The notes beneath the pieces are model-generated. The model was not told the origin of the DNA and did no database searches. It was given only the letters and a program-made list of their open reading frames with translations. From Nostoc sp. KVJ3 (GTDB taxonomy: Bacteria > Cyanobacteriota > Cyanobacteriia > Cyanobacteriales > Nostocaceae): a DNA stretch of 64,000 nt. The stretch is from NCBI RefSeq assembly GCF_026127265.1, contig NZ_WWFG01000002.1, positions 1,116,001-1,180,000 on the forward strand, written 5' to 3'. The position numbers and the translations under genes were made by a program. This document shows, in pieces, positions 9,043 through 18,354 of the stretch (position 1 is its first letter; each line of letters starts with the position of its first letter).

Positions 9043-10659
9043 ATGCAAGAAGGAAGCTTTATTTGGAGTCATCTAGAAAAACAAAATCGCACGGTTGGCA
9101 AATGGATTGATTGGGTATGGCTAATAGTATTGCTGTTGGCAGCAGTGTTACTATTTAGCATCAATCTGGGAGGATTGCCGTTGCGAGATTGGGATGAAGG
9201 GACTGTGGCACAGGTTGCTCGTGAAATTTGGCACGCTCCAGCAGGTTCGATGCGTTGGCTTTACCCAACGCTAGGAGGTGAACCATATCATAACAAACCG
9301 CCTTTGATGCATTTGCTCATTGCTTGGGCTTATTCTCTAGGAGGCGAAAATGAGTTTACAACACGTCTACCTGGAGCAATTTTAACAGCGACATCTGTAC
9401 CTTTACTGTATTGCATTGCTCGAGAGATATTTCGCCAACGTTGGGCTGCTATTTATAGCGCTTTGATTTATCTAACAATGCTACCTGTAGTGCGTCATGG
9501 GCGGCTGGCAATGTTGGATGGGGCGATGGTAAGTTTTTTGATGGTGATGATGTTGTGCGTGCTGCGATCGCGCCGAGATTTACGTTATTGTCTTGGTGTT
9601 GGTGTGAGTTTTGGGTTGATTTGCCTAACTCAAGGATTGCTAGGCGTATTACTAGGTGCGATCGCGATCGTATTTCTATTTTGGGATACACCACGACTGC
9701 TCACATGTTACTATCTGTGGATCGCAATCTTCATTGGCATTCTGCCTGTAGCTGGTTGGTATGGTGCCCAACTAATTCACTATGGCTACACTTTCGCTCA
9801 GATTGACACTGTAAACCCATCAGTAGAAAGAATTGGCTCTGTTGTAGAGGGGAGTTCTCAACCACCTTGGTACTATGTGATTGAACTTCTCAAGTACACA
9901 TGGCCGTGGTTGTTATTCTTGCCGCAAACTGTCCGCTTAACCTGGGAAAATCGCAACCTTAGCTGGGCAAAATTAGTATTGGCGTGGAGTGGTGTTTATC
10001 TATTGGTAATTTCCTTCATGATTACCAAAGTTCCTTGGTATTTATTCCCGATTTACCCTAGTTTAGCCTTAGCTTTTGGTATCCAGTTATCAGATACAGA
10101 AAATTCGCCTTTACTCTCATCCTATCCCCGTGCTTGGGTTGCAGGTTTAGCGATACTTGCTGTTGTTGCTTCTGCTGGTAGCATTTATTTTAGTTGGGGT
10201 ACACCAAAAGTAGACTTACAACTGATTTTTGCAGCAGTAGCCTTAACTATGACCTTAGCAGCTATTTTGGCAGAACGAGGCGACGGGCAATTTCTGAAGA
10301 TTTTGTTTTGGGGAAGTTATCTTTCGCTACTGTTGTTAATGAAATCTAACTACTGGGTTTGGGAATTATCTGAAGCCTATCCAGTTAAACCAGTCGCCGC
10401 TATGATTGTGCGAGCAAATCCAGCTACGAAGAAGATTTACACATCTTTTCCCTACCATCGTCCCTCGTTGGATTATTATAGCGATCGCACCATCATTCCC
10501 GCTTCTGTTGGCGAACTAGAATATTATTGGCACTACAACGGACAACCATACTTCCTGCTTCATGCATCTGCTTTCAACAATCTCCAGCTAGATTCAATGA
10601 AGCTAATTGACCAAGCTGAAGGCTGGAAGTTAGTTACAAAAGATACTAGTCGGTTGTAA
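9043..10659 (+). CDS. ArnT/PMT-like glycosyltransferase family 39 membrane protein
   Basis: This 538-residue protein has about eleven membrane spans and the GT39/ArnT signature early in the chain: LPLRDWDEGTVAQVAREIW, with the D-W-D-E acidic motif of the first periplasmic loop, followed by YHNKPPLMHLLIAWAY. Such enzymes use polyprenyl-phosphate sugars to glycosylate lipids or proteins on the outer face of the inner membrane. The C-terminal third forms a soluble periplasmic domain (KKIYTSFPYHRPSLDYYSDR). The acceptor is unknown. It is a single gene followed by the 9-bp tandem repeat. Confidence 0.85.
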   Translation: MQEGSFIWSHLEKQNRTVGKWIDWVWLIVLLLAAVLLFSINLGGLPLRDWDEGTVAQVAREIWHAPAGSMRWLYPTLGGEPYHNKPPLMHLLIAWAYSLGGENEFTTRLPGAILTATSVPLLYCIAREIFRQRWAAIYSALIYLTMLPVVRHGRLAMLDGAMVSFLMVMMLCVLRSRRDLRYCLGVGVSFGLICLTQGLLGVLLGAIAIVFLFWDTPRLLTCYYLWIAIFIGILPVAGWYGAQLIHYGYTFAQIDTVNPSVERIGSVVEGSSQPPWYYVIELLKYTWPWLLFLPQTVRLTWENRNLSWAKLVLAWSGVYLLVISFMITKVPWYLFPIYPSLALAFGIQLSDTENSPLLSSYPRAWVAGLAILAVVASAGSIYFSWGTPKVDLQLIFAAVALTMTLAAILAERGDGQFLKILFWGSYLSLLLLMKSNYWVWELSEAYPVKPVAAMIVRANPATKKIYTSFPYHRPSLDYYSDRTIIPASVGELEYYWHYNGQPYFLLHASAFNNLQLDSMKLIDQAEGWKLVTKDTSRL

Positions 10660-10730
10660 AGGTAGGGAATTGGCATTGGGAATTGGGCATGGGTATGGGG
10701 AATTGTGAAGAAACTTGTTAAATAATTCCC

Positions 10731-10775
10731 TGTCTCCCTTGTCTCCCTTGTCTCCCTTGTCTCCCTTGTCTCCCC
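10731..10775. repeat. 9-bp tandem repeat (tgtctccct) x5
   Basis: Five consecutive copies of tgtctccct, the last one variant, occupy 10731-10775. The array starts 11 bp downstream of the stop of the leftward gene at 10786. A related 9-mer array (tgcctcccc) lies at 55957-56004, also directly after the stop of a leftward gene. Low-complexity 9-mers like this are typical of Nostocales intergenic DNA. Confidence 0.9.
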
Positions 10776-10785
10776 CTGCCCTTCC

Positions 10786-11358
10786 CTACCAAGGAGTCGC
10801 AGCAGGTTGGTCATTGATGTTAACCCAATAACGGCTACACCCTGCTAAACCATTTATATAGCCATAAGCTTCTGCCCAGAAACTCCATCCAGCATTAATA
10901 CCAGTACCATCATGGAATTCTGCCATCCGATATCCAGAGACACCACGAACAATTTGTCCTACTTGGTTACATATATTATCTGCAACTGCTTGAGACGTTA
11001 ATTGTTTTCCTTGGATATTGGGAATCACCAACACTGTACCGCCAGACCAAGAGTTTTTAGTCGCACCGCCAGGACTGATAGTGGACGGAGGTAGACCTGC
11101 TGGTGCTGGCTCATTTGTTTTTTTTATGCAGAGCAGTGAGCGATATTCCTTGATATTTGTGTCGCCTTGATAAGGATTAGTACCACCAGGTTCAGCATTA
11201 TCCGAACTGAACAAAACATAGGTTTTGGAGTTAAGTACCAAAGGTTTTCCTAACACTCTCCAGGTCATTGCTTTAGGGTTAGCTTGAGCCGCAGAAATTG
11301 AAACAGTCATCATCAATCCAACTGTTGCAATACTTGTTGCGAGAATTTTGTGGAACAT
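10786..11358 (-). CDS. Secreted protein of unknown function
   Basis: This 190-residue protein starts with a classical signal peptide (MFHKILATSIATVGLMMTVS followed by ISAAQANP), with cleavage expected after A-Q-A near residue 26. The mature part contains four cysteines (LLCIK, NICNQ, GCSRY region) that may pair in the periplasm, and ends YWVNINDQPAATPW. I know no function for it. It stands alone, with MITE-like elements upstream. Confidence 0.7.
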   Translation of the reverse strand: MFHKILATSIATVGLMMTVSISAAQANPKAMTWRVLGKPLVLNSKTYVLFSSDNAEPGGTNPYQGDTNIKEYRSLLCIKKTNEPAPAGLPPSTISPGGATKNSWSGGTVLVIPNIQGKQLTSQAVADNICNQVGQIVRGVSGYRMAEFHDGTGINAGWSFWAEAYGYINGLAGCSRYWVNINDQPAATPW

Positions 11359-11464
11359 GGTCTTTTTTTAACTTAAAGAATGCCACATTTGAAATTACAA
11401 CAAAGTAAGTAATTTTTATTTTTATCTCATTAAAATTAATACTTCATATATTTTTCATATTATT

Positions 11465-11570
11465 TATAGCGGTTCCCATTCAAATGTGGTGCAACATCAT
11501 CTCGTAAGGTGTAGGGGCAATTCATGAATTGCCCCTACGGGTGTACCTTACATACATGAGAACCGCTATA
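11465..11570. mobile_element. MITE-like palindromic element
   Basis: The ends tatagcggttc (11465-11475) and gaaccgctata (11560-11570) are inverted copies. The middle is a long palindrome built on gtaggggcaattc/gaattgcccctac. It is 106 bp long, without coding capacity, in the promoter region of the secreted-protein gene. The structure suggests a non-autonomous transposable element; no target duplication was confirmed. Confidence 0.65.
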
Positions 11571-11580
11571 TTAGGACTCA

Positions 11581-11710
11581 ATACTCTTCGGTTAAGGCAA
11601 GAGACGCGATGAATCGCCGTCTCTACAATAATCATTTTTTCGTCTTGACGGCGATTTATCGCATCTTTACGCTCTGGAATTTCCATCAAAAAACCTTAAC
11701 CGAACCGTAT
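11581..11710. mobile_element. MITE-like element with 17-bp terminal inverted repeats
   Basis: The left end atactcttcggttaagg (11581-11597) matches the inverted right end at 11694-11710 at 15 of 17 positions. Inside is the dispersed inverted repeat gacgcgatgaatcgccgtct, related to the one at 7110-7172. The element is 130 bp and non-coding, and sits 10 bp from the preceding MITE-like element. Confidence 0.65.
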
Positions 11711-11830
11711 TGTATTAGGACTTACGCACTCGTGACGACAAACTAAGCTTTTGCGATTACAACTCTTGGAGACGCTCCGCGTAGCTTGCTTCCCTGGACG
11801 GGTACGCTTCGCTCATAATGAAGTAAAAAA

Positions 11831-12880
11831 TTAAGGAATCATCGCTACCTTAATTACCTGTCGTGCTTTCATCTCACAAAACACCTGTTCTAAATCTTTT
11901 AATGGCCGATGTTCACTAATAAGTAATTCAAAGGGAATTTTGCGACTAGCTAAAAGTGATAGAGCGGCTCGCACATACTCTGGTGTATTATGAAACACGC
12001 CTTTAATGGTCAGTTCGCTGTAGTGTAGCTGTTCTGTATTGACGGTAATGCTGGTATCCCGTGGACATCCACCAAATAAATTGACTGTTGCACCGGGACG
12101 GGCACAAGCGATCGCAGTTTCCCAAACACTTGGTACACCAGTGGCTTCAATCGCTACATCTGCGCCCCGTCCTTGGGTAAGTTCTTTTACCACACTAGGA
12201 ATATCCGGGATTTGATGATAATTAAAGGTCTGGGTTGCACCCAATTTCTGACCAATTTCTAGCCTTTGGTGATTACCTCCCCACAGCAAAACCTCGACTT
12301 TCTCACTCAACGCCGCCACAAACATCAGCCCAATCGCCCCATCTCCTAAGACGACGACTCGATCTTTGGCTTTGATATTAGAACGAGCTACACCATGCAA
12401 TACACAAGCTAAGGGTTCTGTCATGGCTGCCAATTCCCACGGCAAACCATCGGGAATTTGCAACAAATTATGTTGTACTATCGGTGCGGGAATTTTCAAG
12501 TATTCCGCAAATGTCCCGTTATTCCAGGTCAGATTCGGACATAATGAATACTCTTGACGTTGACAAAAAAAGCATTTCATGCATGGGGCGGAATTATTAG
12601 CGACGATGCGATCGCCTACTTGCCAATTTGTAACCCCTGCACCCAAGGCAACAATTCGCCCAGCAGCTTCGTGACCAAACAGCGTTGGCGGTTTCAACAT
12701 CTTGGCATGGCCACCACGCCGCCAGACTTTCAAATCTGTACCGCAAGTTGTTGCTGCTCCCACTTGAATCACAACTTCGCCAGCCTCGGGAGTGGGGTCA
12801 GCAACTTTTTCTAAACGTAAATCTTCTTGCCCATAAAGTAACGCTGCTAACAAAGCTTTAAACCTATCAATTAGCTCCAT
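11831..12880 (-). CDS. Zinc-dependent medium-chain dehydrogenase
   Basis: This 349-residue MDR enzyme shows catalytic-zinc ligands Cys 46, His 70 and Glu 71 (TTCGTD, FGHEAAG), a structural-zinc site with Cys 100, 103, 106 and 114 (CMKCFFCQ...C), and a Rossmann motif VVVLGDGAIGL near 176-186. It should oxidise an alcohol or polyol with NAD(P)+. The pattern is closest to threonine or sorbitol dehydrogenase relatives, but the substrate cannot be decided. A dispersed repeat (gagacgctccgcgtagc) lies just past its stop. It stands in a leftward group with a zinc-ribbon protein and a GT4 enzyme. Confidence 0.85.
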   Translation of the reverse strand: MELIDRFKALLAALLYGQEDLRLEKVADPTPEAGEVVIQVGAATTCGTDLKVWRRGGHAKMLKPPTLFGHEAAGRIVALGAGVTNWQVGDRIVANNSAPCMKCFFCQRQEYSLCPNLTWNNGTFAEYLKIPAPIVQHNLLQIPDGLPWELAAMTEPLACVLHGVARSNIKAKDRVVVLGDGAIGLMFVAALSEKVEVLLWGGNHQRLEIGQKLGATQTFNYHQIPDIPSVVKELTQGRGADVAIEATGVPSVWETAIACARPGATVNLFGGCPRDTSITVNTEQLHYSELTIKGVFHNTPEYVRAALSLLASRKIPFELLISEHRPLKDLEQVFCEMKARQVIKVAMIP

Positions 12881-12969
12881 CCGATTTTACCAGTTGAAGC
12901 AATTGATAGGTTTAAACAAATTACTATTGATTTTTAGTAAGTTTTTATTAATCTAAAAATAGCGAAAAA

Positions 12970-13155
12970 CTAGGTATTCACCGCTGGCTGGGGAAGCACC
13001 CCGGTGTTTCGAGTATCCACATTAGGCAAACGAGTAGCAGTTAACAGGGGCACTTCTTGTCGGCACGACAGGCAAAACCAATATAGTTCACCGTGACGGG
13101 CATGACGCAGGAGGGAACCACCGCAACATGGGCAGGTGTTGGCTCTCGTACTCAT
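12970..13155 (-). CDS. Small zinc-ribbon protein
   Basis: This 61-residue protein has two Cys pairs, CPCCG near residue 8 and CLSC near 28, forming a typical zinc ribbon, followed by a flexible tail. A purine-rich Shine-Dalgarno (AAGGAGG, complement of cctcctt at 13171-13177) lies upstream of the ATG, supporting a real gene. Such proteins bind nucleic acid or proteins; its partner is unknown. It lies 58 bp downstream of the GT4 gene. Confidence 0.75.
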   Translation of the reverse strand: MSTRANTCPCCGGSLLRHARHGELYWFCLSCRQEVPLLTATRLPNVDTRNTGVLPQPAVNT

Positions 13156-13213
13156 ACCAATATCCTCCTTAAAAAAAATTGTTGTTTAAACTCAGCAAAG
13201 AAAAAGCAGTTGA

Positions 13214-14284
13214 TTAAAAATTGATTTTGGTGGCATGAATGCGACCATTCGATTCTATGCGGTCTTTAATAATTTGTCTGTAAACAGCTTCATATCCGTT
13301 AACCATTTGGCTAACGCTAAAGTTGTTTTCTACATATTTTCGACAGGTTTGACGATCGAGTTCCAAAGCGAGTGGAATCATTGTCGCCATTTCTGCATAG
13401 CTTTTACAGATAAAACCTGTTTTACCGTGGGCAATCACTTCAGGTACTGAGCCGAAATTCATGGCAATAACTGGTGTACCAGTTGCCATTGATTCAATCA
13501 TTACTAGCCCAAAAGGTTCTTGCCAGTTAATGGGGAAAAGAGTTATGGCAGCATTCCCAAGAAGTTGAGCTTTTTCGGCGTGGTTAATTTCGCCCAAATA
13601 TTCAATTTGCTGACCATCAAGGTGGGGAGTAATCTCTTGTTCAAAAAACTCACAATCTCCAATATCAACCTTTCCTGCCATCTTCAAGCGCCAACCACTC
13701 TGCTTTGCAATAGCGATCGCATGGTGTGGCCCTTTATCTGGCGAAAAACGACCTAAAAATGCCAAGTATGGAGGTTCTGACGGTTGGGCTACAAATGGAT
13801 AATCTGCTAGCTCAATTCCGTTATAAACCGTGCCAACATAATTTAGATCCACTTGACGCTGCGAGTTACTAATGCTGACGTAAGGTTGGTTTTGATAGTA
13901 GCTAAATGCGTGACGGGTATCGTTTGTAAAATTATTGTGCAAGGTATGCACTGTAGAAGTTGCTGTTATAAAACTCGCTAAAGGTAGTGCTGAAATCCCT
14001 ACATGAGAATGGATAATATCGAATTCCTTAGCACGTTGGTAAACTTGGCTCAGTTCTAGCATTTCATATACTGCATACTCTTTTACATTTGGGTCTAAGC
14101 GTAATGCCCGCGGATAAACTGCTTCTAAATGAGCCAAAGTTTGAGAATCACCAGAGGCAAATAATGTTACCTCATGACCGCGACGAACAAGTTCATCAGT
14201 CAAGCGACTCACCACTAGTTCTATTCCTCCATAAGTAGGAGGTGGAACCCTTTCCCATAAGGGTGCAACTTGAGCGATTTTCAT
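13214..14284 (-). CDS. Glycosyltransferase family 4
   Basis: This 356-residue GT-B enzyme has the N-terminal loop PPTYGGIELVVSRL, HSHVG (acceptor side), FLGRFSPDKG at the start of the donor domain (near 182), and the nucleotide-sugar motif ESMATGTPVIAMNFGSVPEV near residues 278-297 with the E-x7-E pattern. It transfers a sugar from a nucleotide donor with retention; the product may be a glycolipid or polysaccharide. No operon partner fixes the substrate. Confidence 0.85.
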   Translation of the reverse strand: MKIAQVAPLWERVPPPTYGGIELVVSRLTDELVRRGHEVTLFASGDSQTLAHLEAVYPRALRLDPNVKEYAVYEMLELSQVYQRAKEFDIIHSHVGISALPLASFITATSTVHTLHNNFTNDTRHAFSYYQNQPYVSISNSQRQVDLNYVGTVYNGIELADYPFVAQPSEPPYLAFLGRFSPDKGPHHAIAIAKQSGWRLKMAGKVDIGDCEFFEQEITPHLDGQQIEYLGEINHAEKAQLLGNAAITLFPINWQEPFGLVMIESMATGTPVIAMNFGSVPEVIAHGKTGFICKSYAEMATMIPLALELDRQTCRKYVENNFSVSQMVNGYEAVYRQIIKDRIESNGRIHATKINF

Positions 14285-14743
14285 AAGTTTTTTTGGTTCA
14301 GTCTATGAAATTGTCCTCAATATGATTAAGTGGCATCATTATTGTATGAGAACAAAGCATTTGTACTTACGATTTTGACATTTAAATTAACCTAACAGGC
14401 TACCAAAAGCGCAATAAGGGTTAACCGTACTCTAAATTTCTTACCGACAAATCTAACAGACTATCGGCAAAAGTCAACTCACACCTAGAGTTATAACCTA
14501 TAACAAATCAATTACTTGTTGCATCTGTCTTGGGGATCATAATGAAGTAAAATATTTTGTAGCGTAACTTACAAAAAAGAATATTTTGTAGCTGACAATA
14601 CTAAAATATTTAAGAGGATCAAATGATTAAAGGTTTGTTTAAACGTAATTGGGAAATGGAACAGAAATTATAAATATTAAGCAATTGTACAAAAATTACA
14701 TAATGTGTAATTAGTAATTTACAAAAATTCTGATAACTAACGA
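14285..14743. other. Intergenic region between divergent genes
   Basis: These 459 A/T-rich bases lie between the divergent GT4 and exonuclease III genes. Apart from a short direct repeat (aaatattttgtagc, 14551 and 14581 areas) I see no gene, RNA or strong hairpin. Promoters of both genes are expected here. Confidence 0.45.
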
Positions 14744-15526
14744 ATGAAAATCGCTACTTGGAACGTCAACTCAATTCGCACTCGTCTCGAACAGGTTACT
14801 GATTGGTTAACTAACAATCCTGTTGATGTTCTCTGCTTGCAAGAAACCAAAGTTGCGGATGCCGAGTTTCCGCGATCGCCTTTTGAGCAGTTGGGCTATA
14901 ACCTTTATATATCAGGACAAAAATCTTATAATGGCGTAGCCCTGATTAGCCGCCAACCACTTATAAACGTAAGTAGCGGCTTTAGAGCAATTTTGCCAGA
15001 TTTACACCACGAATGGGACGAGCAAAAGCGGGTAATTACAGGTGTTATTGATGGTGTTCGGATTGTTAACTTATATGTTCCCAATGGTGCAGCAGTCGGA
15101 ACTGAGAAATATGAATACAAACTGCGCTGGTTAACAGCGCTACACGAGTATTTGCGATTGCTTGTGCTGTCAGAACCTGCAATTTGTGTGTGCGGTGACT
15201 TCAACATCGCCCTAGAAGACAAGGATATTCACGAGCAAGTGAGTACAGAAAATCACATTATGGCAACGGAAACCGAGCGCCAAGCCTTACGGGAGATTTT
15301 GCAACTGGGATTTGCTGATGCTTTTCGCAAATTCACCACAGAAGGCGGAAATTATAGCTGGTGGGATTATCGCGCCGCCGCCTTCCGTCGCAATTTAGGT
15401 TGGCGCATTGACCATCACTATCTCACACCCGTGCTTTATGAGCGTGCTACAAGTTGCGTCATTGATGCCGCACCCAGAAAATTAACCCAACCCAGCGACC
15501 ATACGCCGGTAATTGTGGAATTTTGA
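14744..15526 (+). CDS. xth: Exodeoxyribonuclease III (AP endonuclease)
   Basis: This 260-residue protein matches the exonuclease III/EEP fold along its full length. It shows WNVNSIRTR at the start, CLQETK (catalytic Glu), YVPNG, CGDFNIA (Asp-Asn pair), WRIDHHYLT and the terminal PSDHTPV with the catalytic Asp-His. It cuts abasic sites in DNA and degrades 3' ends in base excision repair. The length equals the family norm. An imperfect hairpin at 15539-15574 follows the stop. Confidence 0.92.
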   Translation: MKIATWNVNSIRTRLEQVTDWLTNNPVDVLCLQETKVADAEFPRSPFEQLGYNLYISGQKSYNGVALISRQPLINVSSGFRAILPDLHHEWDEQKRVITGVIDGVRIVNLYVPNGAAVGTEKYEYKLRWLTALHEYLRLLVLSEPAICVCGDFNIALEDKDIHEQVSTENHIMATETERQALREILQLGFADAFRKFTTEGGNYSWWDYRAAAFRRNLGWRIDHHYLTPVLYERATSCVIDAAPRKLTQPSDHTPVIVEF

Positions 15527-15538
15527 ATTGGGTATGGG

Positions 15539-15574
15539 GCAGAGGGGAAAAACTTGTTGCAACTTCTCCTCTGC
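15539..15574 (+). terminator. Possible terminator hairpin after xth
   Basis: gcagaggggaa (15539-15549) pairs with ttctcctctgc (15564-15574) with one mismatch. There is no clear U-tract, so intrinsic termination is only possible. Confidence 0.35.
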
Positions 15575-15729
15575 TCGCTAATCTCTTAATCTTAAAATGC
15601 CGATTAGCTTACTACTGAAAAATATCTAAAATAGTGGATATTAAATTAATCTTCATGCTGAATTTTTAAGTAAGAATGTACGTTAAACCTCTTAACGATG
15701 CCCAATGCTCAATCCCCAATCCCCATCAA

Positions 15730-16818
15730 TCAATTTAACGGCTTGTATATATCCTCTGAACTCGGATTGAGATAAGGACGCTGTAAATCTATGAGGTGTC
15801 GCTCAAAGTGTTGGTCAATAACTCTCATCCGTTCCTCCATTGCATTCTTGCCTTTTTGCCAAGCTTCTAACAAAGCATTAGCGACAATTTGGCAACGGTT
15901 CATCCCAAAACTTTCTTGTGCAGCAAACTTTTGGATTGGTTCCTCGGCTAAACCTAACCCTGGAGCTAAAAATTTGGTAAATAAGGGGATTTCGGGCTGG
16001 AAATGGGATTTATTTTCTGGATAAATAGCCTGAAGGATTGTGCGAATTGCTGGATAGTCGGAGAGTTCAAAGTAGAGTAGACCCGAATCATAGCGTCCGT
16101 ATGCACAGGGATTGTGAAGAACTTGAAAGCTAAAGGGAATTGACGCTGCGTTCAATTGCAGAGTCAGGCTTTTCATGAGAGCGATCGCACCAGATGGCGT
16201 AAAGTTAAAGTAAATTCGCCCTGCTCCCAAATCAGCATCAGGATTGCTCTGCTGTTCCTGTCCAACATTACTAACTGCTAAGTAACAGCCATTTTGCAAT
16301 CGATTTTTGGGCATCCAGATTGCCACCATATCACCCACTTTGGTAGATTTCTTGCTGGATTTTAGATGGCAGTCTGGCTCAATATAAAGTGTTAAACCGC
16401 CTTTAGTCACGGCCATAGTACCATCAGGTTCTTTCCGCAGAACCTCCCATCGAGGGTCAAAGTAACCTATGCCGTGATTACTGGCGTGTAATTGCTCGTA
16501 AAAGTTCCAATCAATTTCTAAGATGGAATTATCTGCTAAATTCTGCTTTGGCGGGCAATTATTACTATCACTATTGACTGCTAAGGTACTTTGTAGAGAG
16601 CCATTGTAATAGATCCCATAAAGAAAGTTTCGCAGCAATAAACTGAGATATTTCTGTTGTAAATCTACAGGATTTTGCTGAAATCTATCTGCTACTTTCG
16701 TTGGTAGAGCAAAGGGTTGATAATTGGGATGATAAATACAAAAATTTGACTCAATCTGAATATTTTTAGCAATGTCAAATAGAGAAGTTAGCGGTTGATT
16801 GATAGAGTAATTTAGCAT
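15730..16818 (-). CDS. HopA1-like protein (putative RiPP phospho-Ser/Thr lyase partner)
   Basis: This 362-residue protein matches what is annotated as T3SS effector HopA1 family in cyanobacteria; segments such as IDWNFYEQLHASNHG and DSGLLYFELSDYPAI are in this style. In thioviridamide and class V lanthipeptide clusters a HopA1-like protein (TvaD, LxmY type) pairs with an APH-like kinase (TvaC, LxmK type) to dehydrate Ser/Thr: the kinase phosphorylates, the HopA1 protein eliminates. Here the kinase-like gene lies immediately upstream in the same direction, 74 bp away. The RiPP role is inference, since no convincing precursor is nearby. Confidence 0.7.
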   Translation of the reverse strand: MLNYSINQPLTSLFDIAKNIQIESNFCIYHPNYQPFALPTKVADRFQQNPVDLQQKYLSLLLRNFLYGIYYNGSLQSTLAVNSDSNNCPPKQNLADNSILEIDWNFYEQLHASNHGIGYFDPRWEVLRKEPDGTMAVTKGGLTLYIEPDCHLKSSKKSTKVGDMVAIWMPKNRLQNGCYLAVSNVGQEQQSNPDADLGAGRIYFNFTPSGAIALMKSLTLQLNAASIPFSFQVLHNPCAYGRYDSGLLYFELSDYPAIRTILQAIYPENKSHFQPEIPLFTKFLAPGLGLAEEPIQKFAAQESFGMNRCQIVANALLEAWQKGKNAMEERMRVIDQHFERHLIDLQRPYLNPSSEDIYKPLN

Positions 16819-16892
16819 TAATCCATTTAGAATTCAAACTTTAAAAAACAGAATTCAGGAGTCAGAATTCAGAATTGTTCTACTCCCTGCTA

Positions 16893-18134
16893 TTAACAAC
16901 CACGAAGCCGGGTTTTTTCGTAATATAGACGAAGTAGCTGTGGCTCCTTTACAGGCTGAGGAAGTTTATGAATTTTTCCTACAGGGTTAAGGATTTCTGA
17001 CTCTGATATCCCGAAAATAGTCAGTACACCTTGCTGCGGCATAGTGAGTAAACTTTTAGCCACTTGCAGCATACAAATATCAGCATTATTAAAGGATTTC
17101 CGGCAGGTAATCATATCCTGAATTTGATGAATCAGTGCTAGCCCCGCAAATTGAATAACGCGCACAATAAAGTCACTACGGTATTCTAAAATCATGGGGA
17201 AAGCATTGAGATAAGCCCTAATTAGAGCAATAATTGAAGGTTGTAAACTCTCCAACGGTGTCAACGCTAGATGTAGAGATTCTTGTAACTCAATGGTGGG
17301 ATCTACTACCAGGCTATTGAGCCAAATTCCTAAATAGCTTGCTAGTAAAGTTCCTAAATCAAAAGCTGGATCTCCCCAAGAACAAGCTTCCCAATTAATT
17401 AGTTTTACTAGGCAATTGTCTAGTTTATCCCATCTGGAATGAACCAAAATGTTGTTCAATTTCAGATCGTTGTGAGTCAAGCAGCAAGGATTCCAGTTGT
17501 ATGCCAAATCTGCGATCGCAGATTCCAAACTCTCCGATTGCTGGTAGAGTAGATAGAATTTCAGCGCATCCGTGGGAACCGTCCCAAAAATCTCCGGGCC
17601 AATTGACTCTACCCCTTGCGCCGGATTGTAAAAGCCATAGCGAAACTCTCCTTGGGGAGCAGTTGCCATAAAATCCTTATATTCTCGGCGGTTGTAGGTT
17701 GCGCGATGGAGTCCTGCTAAAGTAGTGCCGATGGCTGTGGCAATTTCTTGTGGACAAATCTCATTGTTGTGGTAGAATGTCGCAAGTTCCTGATATTCAC
17801 TTAAGTAGTTGCGAATAAGAATAGAATTTTCTTCGTCAAAATGGACTACCAATGGTGCGATCGCGGAAATATTGCCAAGAACGGGAAACTGCTGGAGCAA
17901 CTGATGAAATAGCCACTCCTGAAACAATTCACGAGGATCGCCGTCATTGATTTTAACGTTACGTTCTTGTTTAACGAGCAGTTTACGATTATCTGCTAGA
18001 GTCACGAGTAAATCGGAATTGTTCTTACTACTTCCTGGCAACTCAGATTTATCTGATGCGTCATCTTCTGAGCTACACAGCCCCGCTTCTTGCAGATACT
18101 GGATAACGTTATGAGAAGACAGTGATAATACCAT
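16893..18134 (-). CDS. Aminoglycoside-phosphotransferase-like kinase
   Basis: This 413-residue APH-fold protein has the catalytic loop LTHNDLKLNNIL (Asp 223, Asn 228) and the later GDPAFDLGTLL. Where APH enzymes have D-W-E to bind magnesium, this one reads I-N-W-E (Asn 247), so either metal binding is altered or activity is weak. It forms a leftward pair with the HopA1-like gene, as in thioamitide and class V lanthipeptide clusters, where the kinase phosphorylates Ser/Thr of a precursor peptide. A generic small-molecule kinase is the alternative. Confidence 0.7.
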   Translation of the reverse strand: MVLSLSSHNVIQYLQEAGLCSSEDDASDKSELPGSSKNNSDLLVTLADNRKLLVKQERNVKINDGDPRELFQEWLFHQLLQQFPVLGNISAIAPLVVHFDEENSILIRNYLSEYQELATFYHNNEICPQEIATAIGTTLAGLHRATYNRREYKDFMATAPQGEFRYGFYNPAQGVESIGPEIFGTVPTDALKFYLLYQQSESLESAIADLAYNWNPCCLTHNDLKLNNILVHSRWDKLDNCLVKLINWEACSWGDPAFDLGTLLASYLGIWLNSLVVDPTIELQESLHLALTPLESLQPSIIALIRAYLNAFPMILEYRSDFIVRVIQFAGLALIHQIQDMITCRKSFNNADICMLQVAKSLLTMPQQGVLTIFGISESEILNPVGKIHKLPQPVKEPQLLRLYYEKTRLRGC

Positions 18135-18354
18135 GTATTATTTCCTACTTCATTAAATTACTTAAACTTATCTGTGTCGGTATTTGGTTGTACTTAGCAG
18201 TTTTCGGTAGATAGTGAATAACAATAAAGATTTGTACAATCTACTAATATCCCATCTTTCCGATAAAAACCTGCCAAAATGGTACAAATTCCTTTACAAT
18301 TGCTTTAAAATTCACTCCTAGATCCGGTGATATCTTTACACTTTATCAGCATAG

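Noticed and set aside
14285..14743. Possible RNA gene in the GT4-xth gap
   Set aside because: No stable fold or conserved motif was seen beyond a short direct repeat.
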